In this document: positions 31,913 through 43,528 of the stretch, in pieces | How positions within the stretch are numbered: the first letter of the stretch is position 1 | Layout: each line of letters begins with the position of its first letter | Source: Cyanophora paradoxa | Taxonomy: Eukaryota; Glaucocystophyceae; Cyanophorales; Cyanophoraceae | Direction: 5' to 3' | Length of the DNA: 64,000 nt | Assembly: GCA_004431415.1 (NCBI GenBank) | Contig: QPMI01000227.1 | Span: forward strand, 1-64,000 | The notes under the pieces: model-generated | What the model was told of the DNA's origin: nothing | Databases searched by the model: none | Seen by the model: the letters and a program-made list of their open reading frames with translations, nothing else | Translations under genes and position numbers: made by a program

Positions 31913-34490
31913 GGAGGCGGCGGCGGCGGCAACCGTCTCGGGCAGGGGGCCCGTGAGGGCGGAGGTGTAGGAGGGGAGAGCGCCGACGGGGCGCCCCCCG
32001 ACCTCGGCGCGCAGCGCCGGCTGCTCCGCGGCGGGCGACGCACGGTGAAGGATCGCCACCGGCATTCCCCCCTCCTTCCTCAGCAAGCCCACAGCCGTCG
32101 CCGCCGCCGCCGCCGGCTGGGGCGGCCGCGCGGCGGATACCGCACCGACGGGCGGAGTCCTGGCGAGGCCGGGCTGGCGCGGGGCGTCGGGGGAGTAGAG
32201 AATTCCAGCAGGTCGCGGGGCGTCGGGGGAGTAGAGGGTGCCGGTGGGCGGGCGGGGCGGGGCGGCGGGCGTGCGGGGCGGGGCCGTTGGCGGGGGCACG
32301 GGCGGGGCCGGGGGCCGCGGGGGCGGTGAAGTCGCCCGAGGCGGCGTCGAAGGCGAGCAGCTGCGCGCCGTCACGCGCCGCCCAGCGCCCCGCGCCCCGC
32401 CCCCCGCCCGCACCTCCTCGTGGCCCCGCGCGTCAGCGCCAGCGCCCACTCCCGCAGCGCCGCCGCCCGCCGCGCCGCCGCCGCCGACGGCGGGAGCTCG
32501 CCGGGGGCGCCGGGCGCGGCGGGCGCGAAGAGGTGCACGAAGCCGCGGAGCTCGACCTCCTCGGGCAGGGCGGCCTCCGCTGCGGGCCCCGTCAGGCCCC
32601 GCCCCGCGCGGCGAAGCGAGCGCGTGGGGGCGGCGCCTGCGGGGGACGGCAGCTCGAGCCGGCCAAGGCGGTTGAGAAGGGGGGCGAGGGCGCCCCAGAA
32701 CTGCTGCCGCGCCCGCGCCTGCACGCCCCACAGGTCGGCGGCGCGGCCGACAAGAGACAGCGCGCAGGGCGTACCTCGGCGGGATCGGGGGCGGGGGAGT
32801 CGGGGCGGAGGAAGCGGGGGTGGGCGCGGAGCCAGGAGGCGGCGAGGGAGAGGGGGAGGAGGTGGCGGGGCGCAGCGAGAGCGCCGCACGAGGCGGCGGC
32901 GGCTTGCGCGACGGCCGCGAGACTGCCGAAGAGGAGGGCGAGGGCGGCGGGGAGGGAGGCCACGCCCCGCGCCGCGGCCCGGGGCTCCGGGGCCGCGGCG
33001 GCGGCGCCGGGGCGGCGGCGTGGACGGAGAAGAAGGCGGCAGCGGTGGCGTGGAGGAGGAAGGTCTCCTCGGGAGGGCCCCCAGGGGCAGCAGCGCCGCC
33101 AGCTCCCGCAGGGACCCCTCCGCGAGCCCCGCGTACCCCTCCATCGCCCGCGTGTACAGGCACCCGTGCACGCGCACCAGCCGCGCCCCCAGCGCCCGCG
33201 CCCGCTCCTCCGGCCGCTGCCGCTGCACCCCACTTCGCCGGCGTCGCGGGCGGCGGGGGCGGGGGCGGAGGCGACGCACGGCGGGGTTGGCGGGAGGCAT
33301 GGCGGCGACCTTGAGGCGGTTCTGCGGGGGGTGAGGAACGGGGCGGGGGCGGGGCGGGACGGGGGCGCCTTCTCGAAGAGGAGGGCGAGGTTCTCCCGCG
33401 AGGTCGAGAACGGCGCCGCCGAGGCGCACGAGCGCATGTACCTGCCCCGCGTCGCCCCGCGCCCCGCGCCCCGCGCCCCGCGCCCTGGCCGCCGCCGGCG
33501 CACCGGTACATCGCCTCGAGGTCCTCCTCCTGAGGCGTGTCACGCGCGCAGCCGGGCGGCGGGCGGTGCGGGGCGCACCCGGTATGTCGCCAGCACCGCC
33601 AGCTTTACGCCGCTCGTCAGTCGCGCCCCCGCAGCCGCGTGCGGGGTGCGCGCGGGGGAGGGTTCCGCACCTGGTTGTGCGGGTTGCCTGCAGGGCGGCC
33701 GGTCAGCCGGGCGGGGCGGGGCGCGTGCGAGGCGGTCGAGAGGGGGGCGCGCCGTTGGCAGGGTTGAGCTGGAGGGCGGCGCGGTAGAAGGCGGCGGCGG
33801 GGAGCCAGTCGGGGGGCTTCTGAGTCCCGTAGAGGCCCCGGTAGCGCTCGAGGTCGCCGAGGAAGATGCACATGCGCCACGTCGCCTCGACGCCGGCCCC
33901 GCGCCCCTCGCTCGAGTACGCATTCGCGAAGGGCAGCGACTGCACGCTCACGTCCCCCGGCGGCAGCGCCACCGAGAGCCCGTACCTTGCGCGGCGAGGG
34001 GCGGAGCGTCGGGCCGCGCGGAGCGCCCGCGCAGCGGGAGACGCACATCTCGCTGAAGGTCTGCACGAGGACGCGGTAGTAGCGAGAAGCTTCCGCGATG
34101 GTGGCGAGGAACTCGGCCATCTCCTTGCCCTGGCCTTCGGCCGGGGCATCACGGCGAAGCCTCTTTCGGTACTCATCGATCGCCCGATAGAACACCTGAC
34201 GGACAGCGAAATGAGCGCTAGCGCCGAAGCCGCTACGTTGTGGGGACACCTTCCACGTCGCCTGGACGATCTCCTTCGTGAGAGCGAACGCCGGGTCCGA
34301 GACCAACAGCGTGGAATACGCATCCAGCAGCGCGGAGCGCTGGCGATGAACGTCTGCAGGGTCGGAGGCCGCGCGGAGGGCGCTTTCGAGCTCCTTGACG
34401 CTGTTCCCAAACGCGCGTGCATTAGCGCGCGGCGGCCGGGGCGCAAATTTAACAGCTCGATCACCGCCTCAGGCGCGTATCTGCATCCAT
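31241..34490 (-). CDS. EST1/SMG5-SMG7-like protein (nonsense-mediated decay / telomerase-associated)
   Basis: The family carries a 14-3-3-like TPR domain that binds phosphorylated UPF1 in NMD or telomerase RNP. My proposed start MDADTRLS (34468-34490) splices through a 67-bp intron with GC donor to VKELESALRAASDPADVHRQ. Then come VSDPAFALTKEIVQATWK, FYRAIDEYRKRLRRDA and FLGDLERYRGLYG. The family signature spans several exons: AAAFYRAALQLNPANG, NPHNQ, LAVLATYR, EEDLEAMYRCA and YMRSCASAAPFSTSRENLAL with LLFEK. A further block VRVHGCLYTRAMEGYAGLAE fits the second helical domain. The C-terminal 600 residues are Pro/Ala-rich with an Ala run (near 31880), ending LLQQRAPSPSAAPFGT. No PIN domain is evident, which argues for SMG7 or EST1 over SMG6 or SMG5. 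Confidence 0.82.
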
Positions 34491-34718
34491 CTCTCAGATC
34501 ATCACTTGGAGAGGCTCCTTGCTGCAGCTGGGGCTGCAGCTGCACCCCTCAGGCCGTACCCCTGCTTGAGCTTGCCAGCCTTGCCAGCCTTGCCTTGCCC
34601 AAGCCGTCGTAGCCTTTCCCGAGCCTTGTCGACGTTTGGGGCTCACCAAGTCCCAGCCGGAGCACCGCCCTAGCGCGGCCCAAAAGCCGCACGCTAGTTC
34701 GCAGCAGCGGCCTGAGAG
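34491..34718. promoter_or_regulatory. putative bidirectional promoter
   Basis: 228 bp between the divergent start codons of the EST1-like (-) and EFCAB9-like (+) genes. Inferred from layout only; short CTTGCC direct repeats lie at 34570-34600. Confidence 0.3.
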
Positions 34719-35767
34719 ATGGTGAAGATCACAAGCTCTTTCATCAAAGTGCGCTTGCAGTTGCCGCCCGTAGTGCTGCGCTCTGAACTGGACCGCCCAG
34801 CGTTTCCACCTGGATCGCAAGCACAGGCTACTCAACTGCCGCAGCGTGCTCGAAATTCATGAGTTCTTTAACTGCCTGGACATCCGAGACCTGGGGGTTA
34901 GCGCATGCGCTGCACCTGCGCTCTCCACGCACCAGGCCAGGCTAACCACGCCCCCGCACCCAAACCTGCGCACCCAGGCTATCGACGACGTGCAGTTTCT
35001 CGCATTCATGAAAGCATCGACAGATCTTCCGGAAGCTCAGATTTACAAGGTCCGGCCGACTGGCAACGCAGCACCGCATGATATTCACTGTTCTCCCCTG
35101 CAGGTGTTCGACATGTTCGACGTCGATGACTCTGGGTCGATTGAATTTGACGAGTTCTACCTGCTCTTTTGCATGCTTGTCGCCATCAAAGTTAGCTGGA
35201 GCCGCACTCTGTAATCGGTGTGCCCTGCCTACTCAAACATCGTGCAGGACAAAGAGGAGAAGCAGTTCATGTACTGCCACTCCCGCACGTGCTTCGAGCT
35301 GCTTGATGAAGATGGCTCGAAGAGCGTGGGTATTCCCGAATTCCAGCGCTTTGGTTTCGTTTTCAACTTCTCCAAGTCTGCCACAAATCAAATTTTCAAA
35401 GAGTTCGATGTGGACGGAAGTAAGGTGAGGCTGTGAATTTCAAGTTCTTTAGAAATCTGTCCAACTGCCCATGTCAGGAACTTGATTACGAAGAGTTTCG
35501 TATGTTCACTCTGGCAGCAATCGACAAGCAGCAGGTACTCTTTTGTACTGCTATTCAAGAGTGTTCAAGTTTGCTTGCCCCCTGTGCATCCAACACGACA
35601 TCAGGAAATCGAGAATCAAAAGGAGCAGGCGAGGCTAGCACGAGCAAGGCGAAAGGCCATGCTCCAGGTTCGTCATTCATGTAGCTGCTCCTCACAACTC
35701 ATGTCTCCTTGTACAGGCGATGGCAAGGGCATTGATCCCCTCTCAATCTCACTGTACACTCATGTAG
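34719..35767 (+). CDS. EFCAB9-like EF-hand protein (CatSper calcium/pH sensor)
   Basis: In animals EFCAB9 with CatSper-zeta gates the flagellar CatSper calcium channel. Eight exons fit: 34719-34748, 34801-34896, 34978-35049, 35104-35190, 35248-35424, 35478-35534, 35605-35667 and 35717-35767, giving 210 residues; mammalian EFCAB9 is just under 200. The spliced chain starts MVKITSSFIKRFHLDRKHRL. It has EF-hand loops DMFDVDDSGSIEFDEF and DVDGSKELDYEEF, and between them the family-specific HSRTCFELLDEDGSKSVGIP stretch. The first loop has a near-canonical set of Asp/Ser/Glu ligands. The C-terminus is a basic helix (KEQARLARARRKAML). The similarity covers the whole protein rather than just the EF-hands. 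It supports a flagellum with regulated calcium entry; no CatSper subunit is in the window. Confidence 0.85.
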
Positions 35768-36966
35768 GTTGGACATGTGTGATTCGTATCATCATTATAA
35801 TATTCCCAGTGTTCAGACGATTTTTCAATTTTTCAAGGGTTCGAATTCCAGCTCCTCTAGTGCCTCCCCCCCCCCCCCCCTCCCCCCCCCGCCCCCATTC
35901 TCATCCTCCCTCGTTGCATAATCACTTCTGAAGCGACGGTGCTTAAGCTTCACTATCTGCAAGAACAATTGGCATCCTTAAGACGGTCCTTGGCATCTAG
36001 TTTCTATAGCTATAGCTAGAAACTATTTGTTTTTGTGTTCTATATCTAGATCTGTGCTTATGCATGCGCAAGAAACGAAAGCGGCAGGACACTCCGACAT
36101 GTACATGCACGGAGAGGGAACGGAGGGTGAATGCGTATACATAGCTATAGTTATCCCCCAGCGCAATCCACGGCACTGCACAGCATCCGCTGGAGGGCCT
36201 TTGAGGGCCCCATCGAACGACGCCGCTCCCGCGATAGATGGCAATGGCCATGCCAGGCTGCAGCTGGGCGCTCGGCCTGCAGCCCAGCACGAGCGGAGGA
36301 CACGAGTAGGCCCCCGGGCCAGGAGTGTCTGCCGCGGCGCGCAATGAGCTGGCTGCTCTCCCAGGCAGGTCGCCCCCGTAGGTAGCACAGACCCAGCTCA
36401 AGCTCCTGCGATGTCCGCAGCTAGCATGCCTGTGTTATCAATGCGCTCACCGGCTCCAATGCATCCCGACCGGGCCCCCGGATCGCCCGCGGCCCGGCGG
36501 CGCTCGGAGCGAGCCGGTGAGCCCCGGATCGCCCGCGGCCCGGCGGCGAGCGAACCGGGCACGACGCAATTGCAAAGTGAGCCTCGGTACACGCTGTATA
36601 CGTACATGTGCGGCGTGTACTGCGGGCCGGGAGTCTGCCAGGCTGCGACGGCAAGAGCTGGAGCCGGGCTTTCGATTGCTGAGCCCGGGCGAGACCGCGA
36701 ACACAGCTAGCGCTAGCTATAGTCAAACAGCTTAAGCTTGCCAGACATTGTGTGTCTCGCGCGTACGTAAACGCCGCGCGCAACACGAGTAACCGCCACA
36801 ACAGCCGACGCGGCGCTACGGCAGTTACTTTCGGCTAAGTTGATCGCCTAGTTTAACGTTGCTCGCGGGCGCGCGAGGCGGGTGCGGCGAGGATGTGACG
36901 TGTCGAGATTCGAAGTGCTGGCTAATGTCGACTACAGAACGCACTTCGTTCGCCGGGAACAAAACG
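35768..36966. other. intergenic region with a SHIPPO-like fragment
   Basis: No intact gene. It has C-rich tracts at 35866-35892, AT-rich palindromes near 36000-36050, the 78-bp inverted duplicate at 36289-36366, and an internal repeat of a GAGCC-GGATCGCCCGCGGCCCGGC unit at about 36478-36545. Confidence 0.5.
36289..36366 (-). pseudogene. SHIPPO-motif (TPGPGAY) exon fragment
   Basis: On the minus strand this encodes PGRAASSLRAAADTPGPGAY followed by SCPPLV. TPGPGAY is the core of the SHIPPO/ODF3-CIMAP repeat found in axonemal and microtubule inner proteins. The 78 bp are identical, in reverse orientation, to 63477-63554. Only one motif is present and the flanks differ, so this copy looks like a duplicated fragment. 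Confidence 0.55.
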
Positions 36967-39125
36967 ATGCCAGCGGACGGCCCCGAAGATCCAGCGCCGC
37001 CGCAGCCGCCGGCGGCGCGCGCTAGTGAAACAGCAAGCGCCACTAGCGTCCTGTGCAACTACCTGCCGGGCCACGTTTCAGGTAGGATCGCGCGTCGCAC
37101 GCACCTCTTCCGTCCCCGCCGGGCACCCACATCATGAACGGTATCAGAGCAAGTCCTCATCGATCTTTTCAAGTCCCATGGTACGATTGAAAGCGCAAAG
37201 ATTGTACGCGATAAGTTCTCAGGTACAGAAGCGTCCTGACCGCGCGGGCCCTGTCCCCAGTTCAGTGCCGGCCACGCGTGCTGACCGCGGGCACACAGGG
37301 AAGTCGCTCGGCTTCGGGTTTGTGAACTTTAGTTCAAAGGAGGAAGCAAGCCAGGCCGTGTCGGCGATGAACGGTACTGCGCGCTGCGCGCGCTTGCGCC
37401 CCCGCCGGCACAGCGAGATGCGACGGCCGCCCGCCACCCTTCCGCAGGTTTCCAGATCAACAGCAAAACGATCAAGGTCCAGTACGCGCGGCCAAGCGCC
37501 GCCGACGGCACCAATACAAATCTGTACGTTCTGCCGATGGCGTGCGTCGAATTTGATCCCATCTTCCCTCATCGAGCCCGGCTCTCTCGCGTAGATATAT
37601 AACGGGCCTACCGCCGCACTTCACTAAATCAGAGCTCGATGCGCTGTTCTCGCCGCACGGCACGATCATTGACAGCAAGATCCTTGTCGGTGCGCCCGAG
37701 CACGTGATTTTCAGTTTGCCACTCGTTCTCCTCACAACTCGGCGACTCGTTACCACGCATATGGCCTCTGCCCAGCCTGCTGTGCGCGTTCTCGCGTCCA
37801 GCCGGCCGCTGACGGGTTGCTGGGCCGATGCGCAGACCTGCAGACGGGGGTCAGCAGGGGAGTCGGCTTCGTGCGGTTTGAGCAGCGGGAGCAGGCGGAC
37901 GCTGCGACAACGGCGCTGCAGGGATTTGTGTGCGAGGGCGGCACGACGGGGCTCGTCATTAAGGTGCCGGGGGCGCAGCGGCAGGGCGCGACCGGGCGCC
38001 TAACGGGGCCACCAGTACGCCGAGAGCGAGACGGACCGTCTGCGGCGGCAGAGGCAGTCCCAGATGCACCACCACGCACACGGCGCCATGTTTCACCACC
38101 CGCACCACGCCTTCCCCCTCGCATCCCCCGCCGGGCCCTCCGCCGCGCCGGCCACCGCCGCCGCCGCTGCTCCGGGCGCCGCCGTGGGCATGGGCGTACC
38201 CCTCGGGATGGGCATGGCCATGCCCTGGGCGGGGCCCCGCGCGGGGCCCCGGCCCATGGGGGCGCACCGCAGGCCCTTCCCCGGCGCCCAGGAGTAAGCT
38301 GCCTCGCCCGCGTCGCCGTCGGAACCTCCTCACGCCCGCGGCAGCTACTCGGGGATGCACTTTGACGGCGGTGCGGGCGGGGAGGTGGGGTGCGGTCTCG
38401 GGGTCGGGGGGAGACGCGCGGCGCAGGGTTCGACGGGCAGGCGGCGTACGTCAACGGCGGCTTCGTCGCGGCGACGGCCTCGGGGGCGGCCGTCGCCCCG
38501 GGCCCCGCCTCGCCCGAGTTCGCCGACGGGCAGGGCGGCCAGGCCTCGGTGCGCGCCGCGCCGCGGGCCGCTAGCGGGCGCGCCGGGGCCGCTGAGCGCC
38601 GCACAGAACTACGTGGTGTACATCTACGGCCTCCCGTACGATTGCGACGAGCAGTGCGCCGGGGCAGGGCGCGGGGCGGGGGCCGGGGCCGACGCCGCGC
38701 AGGCTGTTGTTCAGCCTCTTCGCGCCGTACGGGGAGGTGACCTCGGTGCGCGTCATGCGCGACTTTCGCAACAACAACGCCTGCAAGGCCCGCCTCTGCC
38801 CCGCCCCGCGCGCCCCGCCCCGCCCCGACGCGGCCCATGGCCAGGGCTTCGGCTTCGTCCACATGCCCAAGTACGAGTCGGCGGTGGCGGTGCGGGCACC
38901 CCGCCCCCGCCGCGCCGCCCTCACGTCCCGCCAGGCCATCGCCGCCCTCGACGGCCAGCAGCTCGCCCAAAAGCGCCTGCAGGCGGGTCCCGCCCCGTCG
39001 CCCCGCCCTGCGCCTCCTGAGCCGCGCGGGGCGGCCCGCAGGTCTCGTTCAAGAGCGCCAAGAGGGGCGCCGCGCACGGGAGCCCGGGGGCGCCCGTCGT
39101 CGAGGGGACCCTTCTTCACGCCTGA
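36967..39125 (+). CDS. ELAV/Hu-like RNA-binding protein with three RRMs
   Basis: Binds U/AU-rich RNA, usually affecting stability or splicing. Start MPADGPEDPAPP (an upstream in-frame ATG at 36926 is possible). RRM1 is assembled from exons: SVLCNYLPGH, EQVLIDLFKSHGTIESAKIV, GKSLGFGFVNFSSKEEASQA and INSKTIKVQYARPSAADG. RRM2 follows: NLYINGLPPHFTKSELDALF, PHGTIIDSKILVD and TGVSRGVGFVRFEQREQADA. A His/Met/Pro/Ala-rich hinge (about 38060-38290, HHHAHGAMFHHPHHAFPL) separates RRM3: NYVVYIYGLPYDCDEQ, LLFSLFAPYGEVTSVRVMRD, GFGFVHMPKYESAVAAIAAL and LQVSFKSAKRG. Order, spacing and motif wording match animal ELAV proteins, including RRM1-RRM2 adjacency and the separated RRM3. Ten or so introns interrupt it. 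CELF proteins are the main alternative. Confidence 0.88.
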
Positions 39126-40583
39126 CCCTCGCCACCTCTGCCCCTCTGCGCCCCAAGCTCCCGCTCGCGGCCGTTGTACCACCCACGCCACCCACAATTT
39201 TCTCCTTCTTTCAATTTTCATCAGAGCACAGTTGTTGTAACACCTTCGAATTCGTCATGTACTAGACGCTATGCATCTGCATGTATGCTGTAAGTAACTC
39301 GATGAACCTTGATCCCCTCAAGCGGCTGGTCCTGCTGTAGTGGCCCATGGCCAAGGGCTCAGTGAACGAAATGGATATCGTGGGCGTGGCCTTGAATGGC
39401 TGCAGCTCAGCGCGCGGGTAGGGCTATCTATAGGGGGACGGCCGGTAGGCCCAGCTGCAGGCTTGAGGCTCATGACCATGATCATCGAATCATGATCATG
39501 ATCAGTGGCCGCGCGCTCTGGATCCCCTCCGAGGCTCGCCGAGTCAGGGGCCCCCGGGCCCGGGGGGGGCCCCGGGCCGACGCCCGCGCGGCCGCGGCGC
39601 CGCCGGCGCCGCGGCGCCGGGCCGCGGCCGCCGCGGCGCCGGGCTTCTGACTCAGTGAGCCTCTCGGAGTCTCGGAGTTCGAAACTTGCAAATTTCGAAT
39701 TCGATTCAATGATTCCGAAGTTCTGTAGTGAGCCAACTTGGCAACGTTCTGCCAGCGCTCAGCGGCTAGCCCGCCGCCGGGCCGGGCCGGCAGCTGCAGG
39801 CCTGAGGCCGCCGGCGGCGCCCGGGGCCGGGCTGATCATGCCATATGAGCTGCCAGGCTGACAGTGAGACCGAACCGCCGCGGCTGCCGCAGTGCCAGGC
39901 TCGGCCCGGACATGTACAGGCCCGGACTCCGGGAGGCTGGCGCCGCGGCGTCGACGTTCAACGCCGAGTGACGGCCCGGCGGCTCAGCGCGGCTGGTTGT
40001 CACAGTCACTGATCATGATCATGATCCGATGATCACCGCGGCCGGATCATCATGGCATCATGGCCGGCATATATGGCCCCGGCATGACTCAGTGATGCCA
40101 TGATGCCGCAGTGCCATGATGCGATTTACTAAGATTTAAATTTTCATACTACGATAGTATCATTGTATCAGATCTAGACACCGTGGCACACTGCCAGCTG
40201 CCAGGCTGGCAGGGCTCAGGCGGCTGAGTGGTGGCAAAAAAAACCTTGATTCAATGCTCATGACTCTGCCAGACTGAGACTCCGAACGGCTGAGCTAGCT
40301 GGGCCTACTCTATTCAAAATGATTCAGTGATTCGGAGAATGGATCGCTACGCTGCGACACGCGACGAAACGGGCATACCTATCTTAGAATACACGGCGCA
40401 AGCGATTGCCTTGAAATATTATAAAAAAAGAGTACGTAAATCTGAATGTCCAACAAAATTTCAGGCCGCAGAACGCGTGCCCCGAAGGCTTGAAAGTGCG
40501 CAAAAGGTGCAGAAGGATGGCCGCGCCGTGGCGGCCGTGAAACTGGATACGGTTGAAATGGCAGATGGGGCGCAGGGGAGAGA
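39126..40583. other. long intergenic region rich in palindromes
   Basis: No gene seen. It contains several TGATCATGATCA-type palindrome chains (39475-39505, 40010-40040), a GC-only palindromic stretch (39545-39650), TGCCGCAGTGC copies at 39885 and 40104, and AT-rich DNA around 40125-40180. Confidence 0.55.
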
Positions 40584-43224
40584 TCAGGAGGGGGCGAGGC
40601 GGGGCTGGAGCCTGGCGAGGACGCTGCCGAGGAACTGCTTCTCGTCGAAGCGGGCGGGGTCCATGGGGGGCCCCTCCTCGCGCCACCCGCCGGGCGGCGC
40701 CTCCGCTGGAACAGAGGGGTCGGCGAGGGCCGGCACGGGCAGGCCGGCCGCCTCGCAGAGGCCCCACACGATGTACCGGAACTTGGCCGCCAGCTGCCGC
40801 CCCGTCAGCGCCGCGCCCCCGTCCCGCCCCGCGCCCTGCGCCCCGCGCGCCGCACCTGCCCGTACTGCAGCATCGAGGGGCCCCCACCCGCTGCCCCGCC
40901 GCAGGGGGCGCCGCCTGGCGGACCCCCGGCGCGGAGGGCAGCCGGCGGGTGCACGTGAGGGAAGATCGGGGGGAGAGCCGGAGGGGATGCCCCCGAGGCG
41001 GCGGCCGGCAGCGGGGCGAGGGCGGGGAGCAGCGCCGAAGCTTCGCCCGGGGCAGGGCCGAGAGCGGGCGTCGCGGGGGCCGAGTTGCGGGGCGTGCTGT
41101 GCCCGCTCGGCGATGGCGCGGACGCCGCATCATAGCGCAGGCCGCCCGGGCCGGGGGAGCGCATCCCGGGGGGGGCCCCACCCTGGGCGCCAGCGCGCTC
41201 GGCTGAGCGGGGGTGAGGGACGCGGCGGCGGGGCGGCGGGGCGGGGCGAGGACCTTGGTGTCTGCTCTCGCGGAGGCGCTTGACCTCCTCCCACTGGGCG
41301 AGCTCCCCCGCGAAGAAGTCCGGATCGCAGCGCCGCGCGTGGTACTGCCACTGCTCCGCCGTCGGTCACCGCGCGGCGGGGCGGGGCGGGGCGGGGCGGG
41401 ATGGGGCGGGGCACGTTGTAGCCGTTGATGGAGACCTGCTTCTCGCAGCGCGGACACGTGCGCCACGCCGCGTGCTTCCGCGTGTCCGCCGTCGACGCCT
41501 TGCGCTTCGCCCGCCGCCCCTCGCCCGCCCCCGCCTCCACCGCCGCAGCCGGCAGCGCCTCCAGCGGCCCCGCCCGCAGCGCCTCCGCCCGTCTGGCCGC
41601 CCGTCAGCCGGGCCGGCGCCGGCCGCGCGGGGCGCTGACGCACAGGGCGGCGGCGGAGCCGAGGAGGGCGGAGGCGGCGCGGGCGGCTGCGAGGGAGGCG
41701 GCCGGGGAGGTCACGGGCGTCGACGCGCAGCTGCCACCGCCGCTCGCCTGCGCCGCCGTGTGGGGTCAGCCGGCGGTGCGGGGGCCGGGGCGGGGCGCGC
41801 ACGGAGGGGCCGGCGGCCTGCTGGGCGGCGGCGGCGGCGTTGAAGACGGCGGCGAGGGCCGCCGGGTCCTTGATCACGGCCGCCGGCAGCCCGAAGGCCG
41901 CCGCAACCGCCGCCCCGGCCTCCGTCTCCGCCTCACGCCGGGGCCCAGCCCCGCCGCAGCTCGCCGGGGCAGCTGACCAGGTGGCGGGATGCGGGGCGGG
42001 GCGGGGGCTCTCGCGGGCGGGGCGCAAGTCGGGGTCGGGGCGGTGCGGGGCGGGCGGGGCGGCGGCCTCGAGGGCCGAGGCAGCGGCGACAGCCTCCTGT
42101 AGCATGCGCGCGAGCGCCGATGTTCCCTCCGAAGCCTCGCTGCCCCCGCGCCCCGCGGCGAGCTGGGCGCCGCACGCGCCGCCGGGGGCGGGGTGCGGGG
42201 CGGGCCCGCAGGAGGCCGGGGTGGAAGATGGGGTGGAGGAGGCGGGCGGGGCGCCGTTGAGAACGGTGTAGGGGGCGGCGAGGGGCCCCGTCGTCGCGAA
42301 AGGCGGCATCACGTAGGAGCCAGCCGGCTCCGGGAAGTTGTACTGCCGGCCCCTCGGCTGGGCACGGCGGGTCGGGGCGGGGGTGGCGGGCGCACGGTGA
42401 AGCGCTCGTAGGGGAGGAGGGTCTGCTCGTAGTGAAGCTTGAGGGCCCAGCCCGAGTCGCCGCTCGAGGGGAGCCCCAGCAGGTCCGCGATCGCAGACCA
42501 CATCTGCGCTCCCGTCACCTGCCGCACCAGTCAGCCGCGATCACCCGCCCCTCGCCACCGGCCGCCTGCCTCGTGAAAGCCTCCAAGGAGCACCACAACC
42601 TGCACGCGGGTCGAGCGCGTGAGCGCCCAGACCATGAAAAACCGGTGCGCCGGCTGCGCGAGAGCGGTTGATAAGGAAGTATTCACCTTGAAAACTCTGT
42701 ACATGTCGAGCTCCTTATCCTCGAAGCGGGGACAGGTCGGTGGCGCAACCCGGAGGATGTTGGTCCAGAACCGCATTAACGAGATGCGGAAGAGCTCCCG
42801 GTCGGCCTCTTTACTCTGTGAGAAAGAAAAGAAGACATGTGAATTGAATGATCCAGGCCGGGAGACTGCTGGGCGCGCTGCGGAGGATCGTGGGACACAA
42901 GAGGCTAGCCCGAAACTGGCACTGCGCCGGAGGCGGGAAAGCTGCTTGCTGGGCAGGAGATGTATATAAGAATCGTTCGCCGCCGTTTGGGCGGCCGGGG
43001 CGTTGGCCAAGAGCGCCGGGCGGAATTGCATCGACGGGCGGGTTCGCGCGCGGGCCGGCGCGCGAGCCCGGGGCAATCTCTAGACCGTTTGGCATCCAGC
43101 ACTCATGCAACGCACGTTCTCGGCCTCGTTGAAGAGACAGGGCGAGGCCGGAGGCTCCTCCGGACCCTCCTCCATCTTCATCGTGCCGGGCTGCGCGGCG
43201 CCCGCGTTTAGAGGCTCTACTCAT
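40584..43224 (-). CDS. ARID-domain DNA-binding protein
   Basis: ARID/BRIGHT proteins bind DNA, often as part of chromatin-remodelling complexes. The domain is spread over exons: SKEADRELFRISLMRFW-TNIL, PRFEDKELDMYRVFK, VVLLGGFHEA, TGAQMWSAIADLLGLPSS and SGWALKLHYEQTLLPYE; the last is the classic end of helix 6. Downstream are Ala/Pro-rich low-complexity exons. Then comes a probable zinc-binding segment (near 41330-41500): CPRCEKQVSINGYN followed after a splice by QWQYHARRC, with Cys-X2-Cys and His-X3-Cys spacing. The C-terminus (40584-40800) is YIVWGLCEAAGLPVPALADP through FLGSVLARLQPRLAPS. The start MSRASKRG at 43224 is tentative, because an alternative start MKMEEGPEEPP lies a little downstream. 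The zinc finger pairing is my inference. Confidence 0.72.
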
Positions 43225-43528
43225 GGATGAAATCAGACAAAACTCTCACATCAGCCGGCATGCTTCTGTCGGTGCGCGCCGGCTTCACGTCGTTGTGAGC
43301 CGGCCGCGGCGGATGCCGCGACCGGGTGACATCACTGGACTGGCCAAGTGCAGGCGATTCCGCGCGCAGGGCGTGCCCGGCGCTGTTCACTTTGCTTCGC
43401 AACCTCCAAGCAAATGTACCCCGCTTTTCGGACTTCCGACTTCTTTGCTTTCAGCGTAGATCGACACGCGATGTGCAAACCGTCGTTGCTGCGAAAGCTT
43501 GCTCTCTGCGCCGCATGTCTTCTCGCAG
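43225..43528. other. spacer, no gene seen
   Basis: Lies between the start of the ARID gene (-) and the broken TPR copy (+). Open frames here carry no recognisable motif. Confidence 0.4.
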
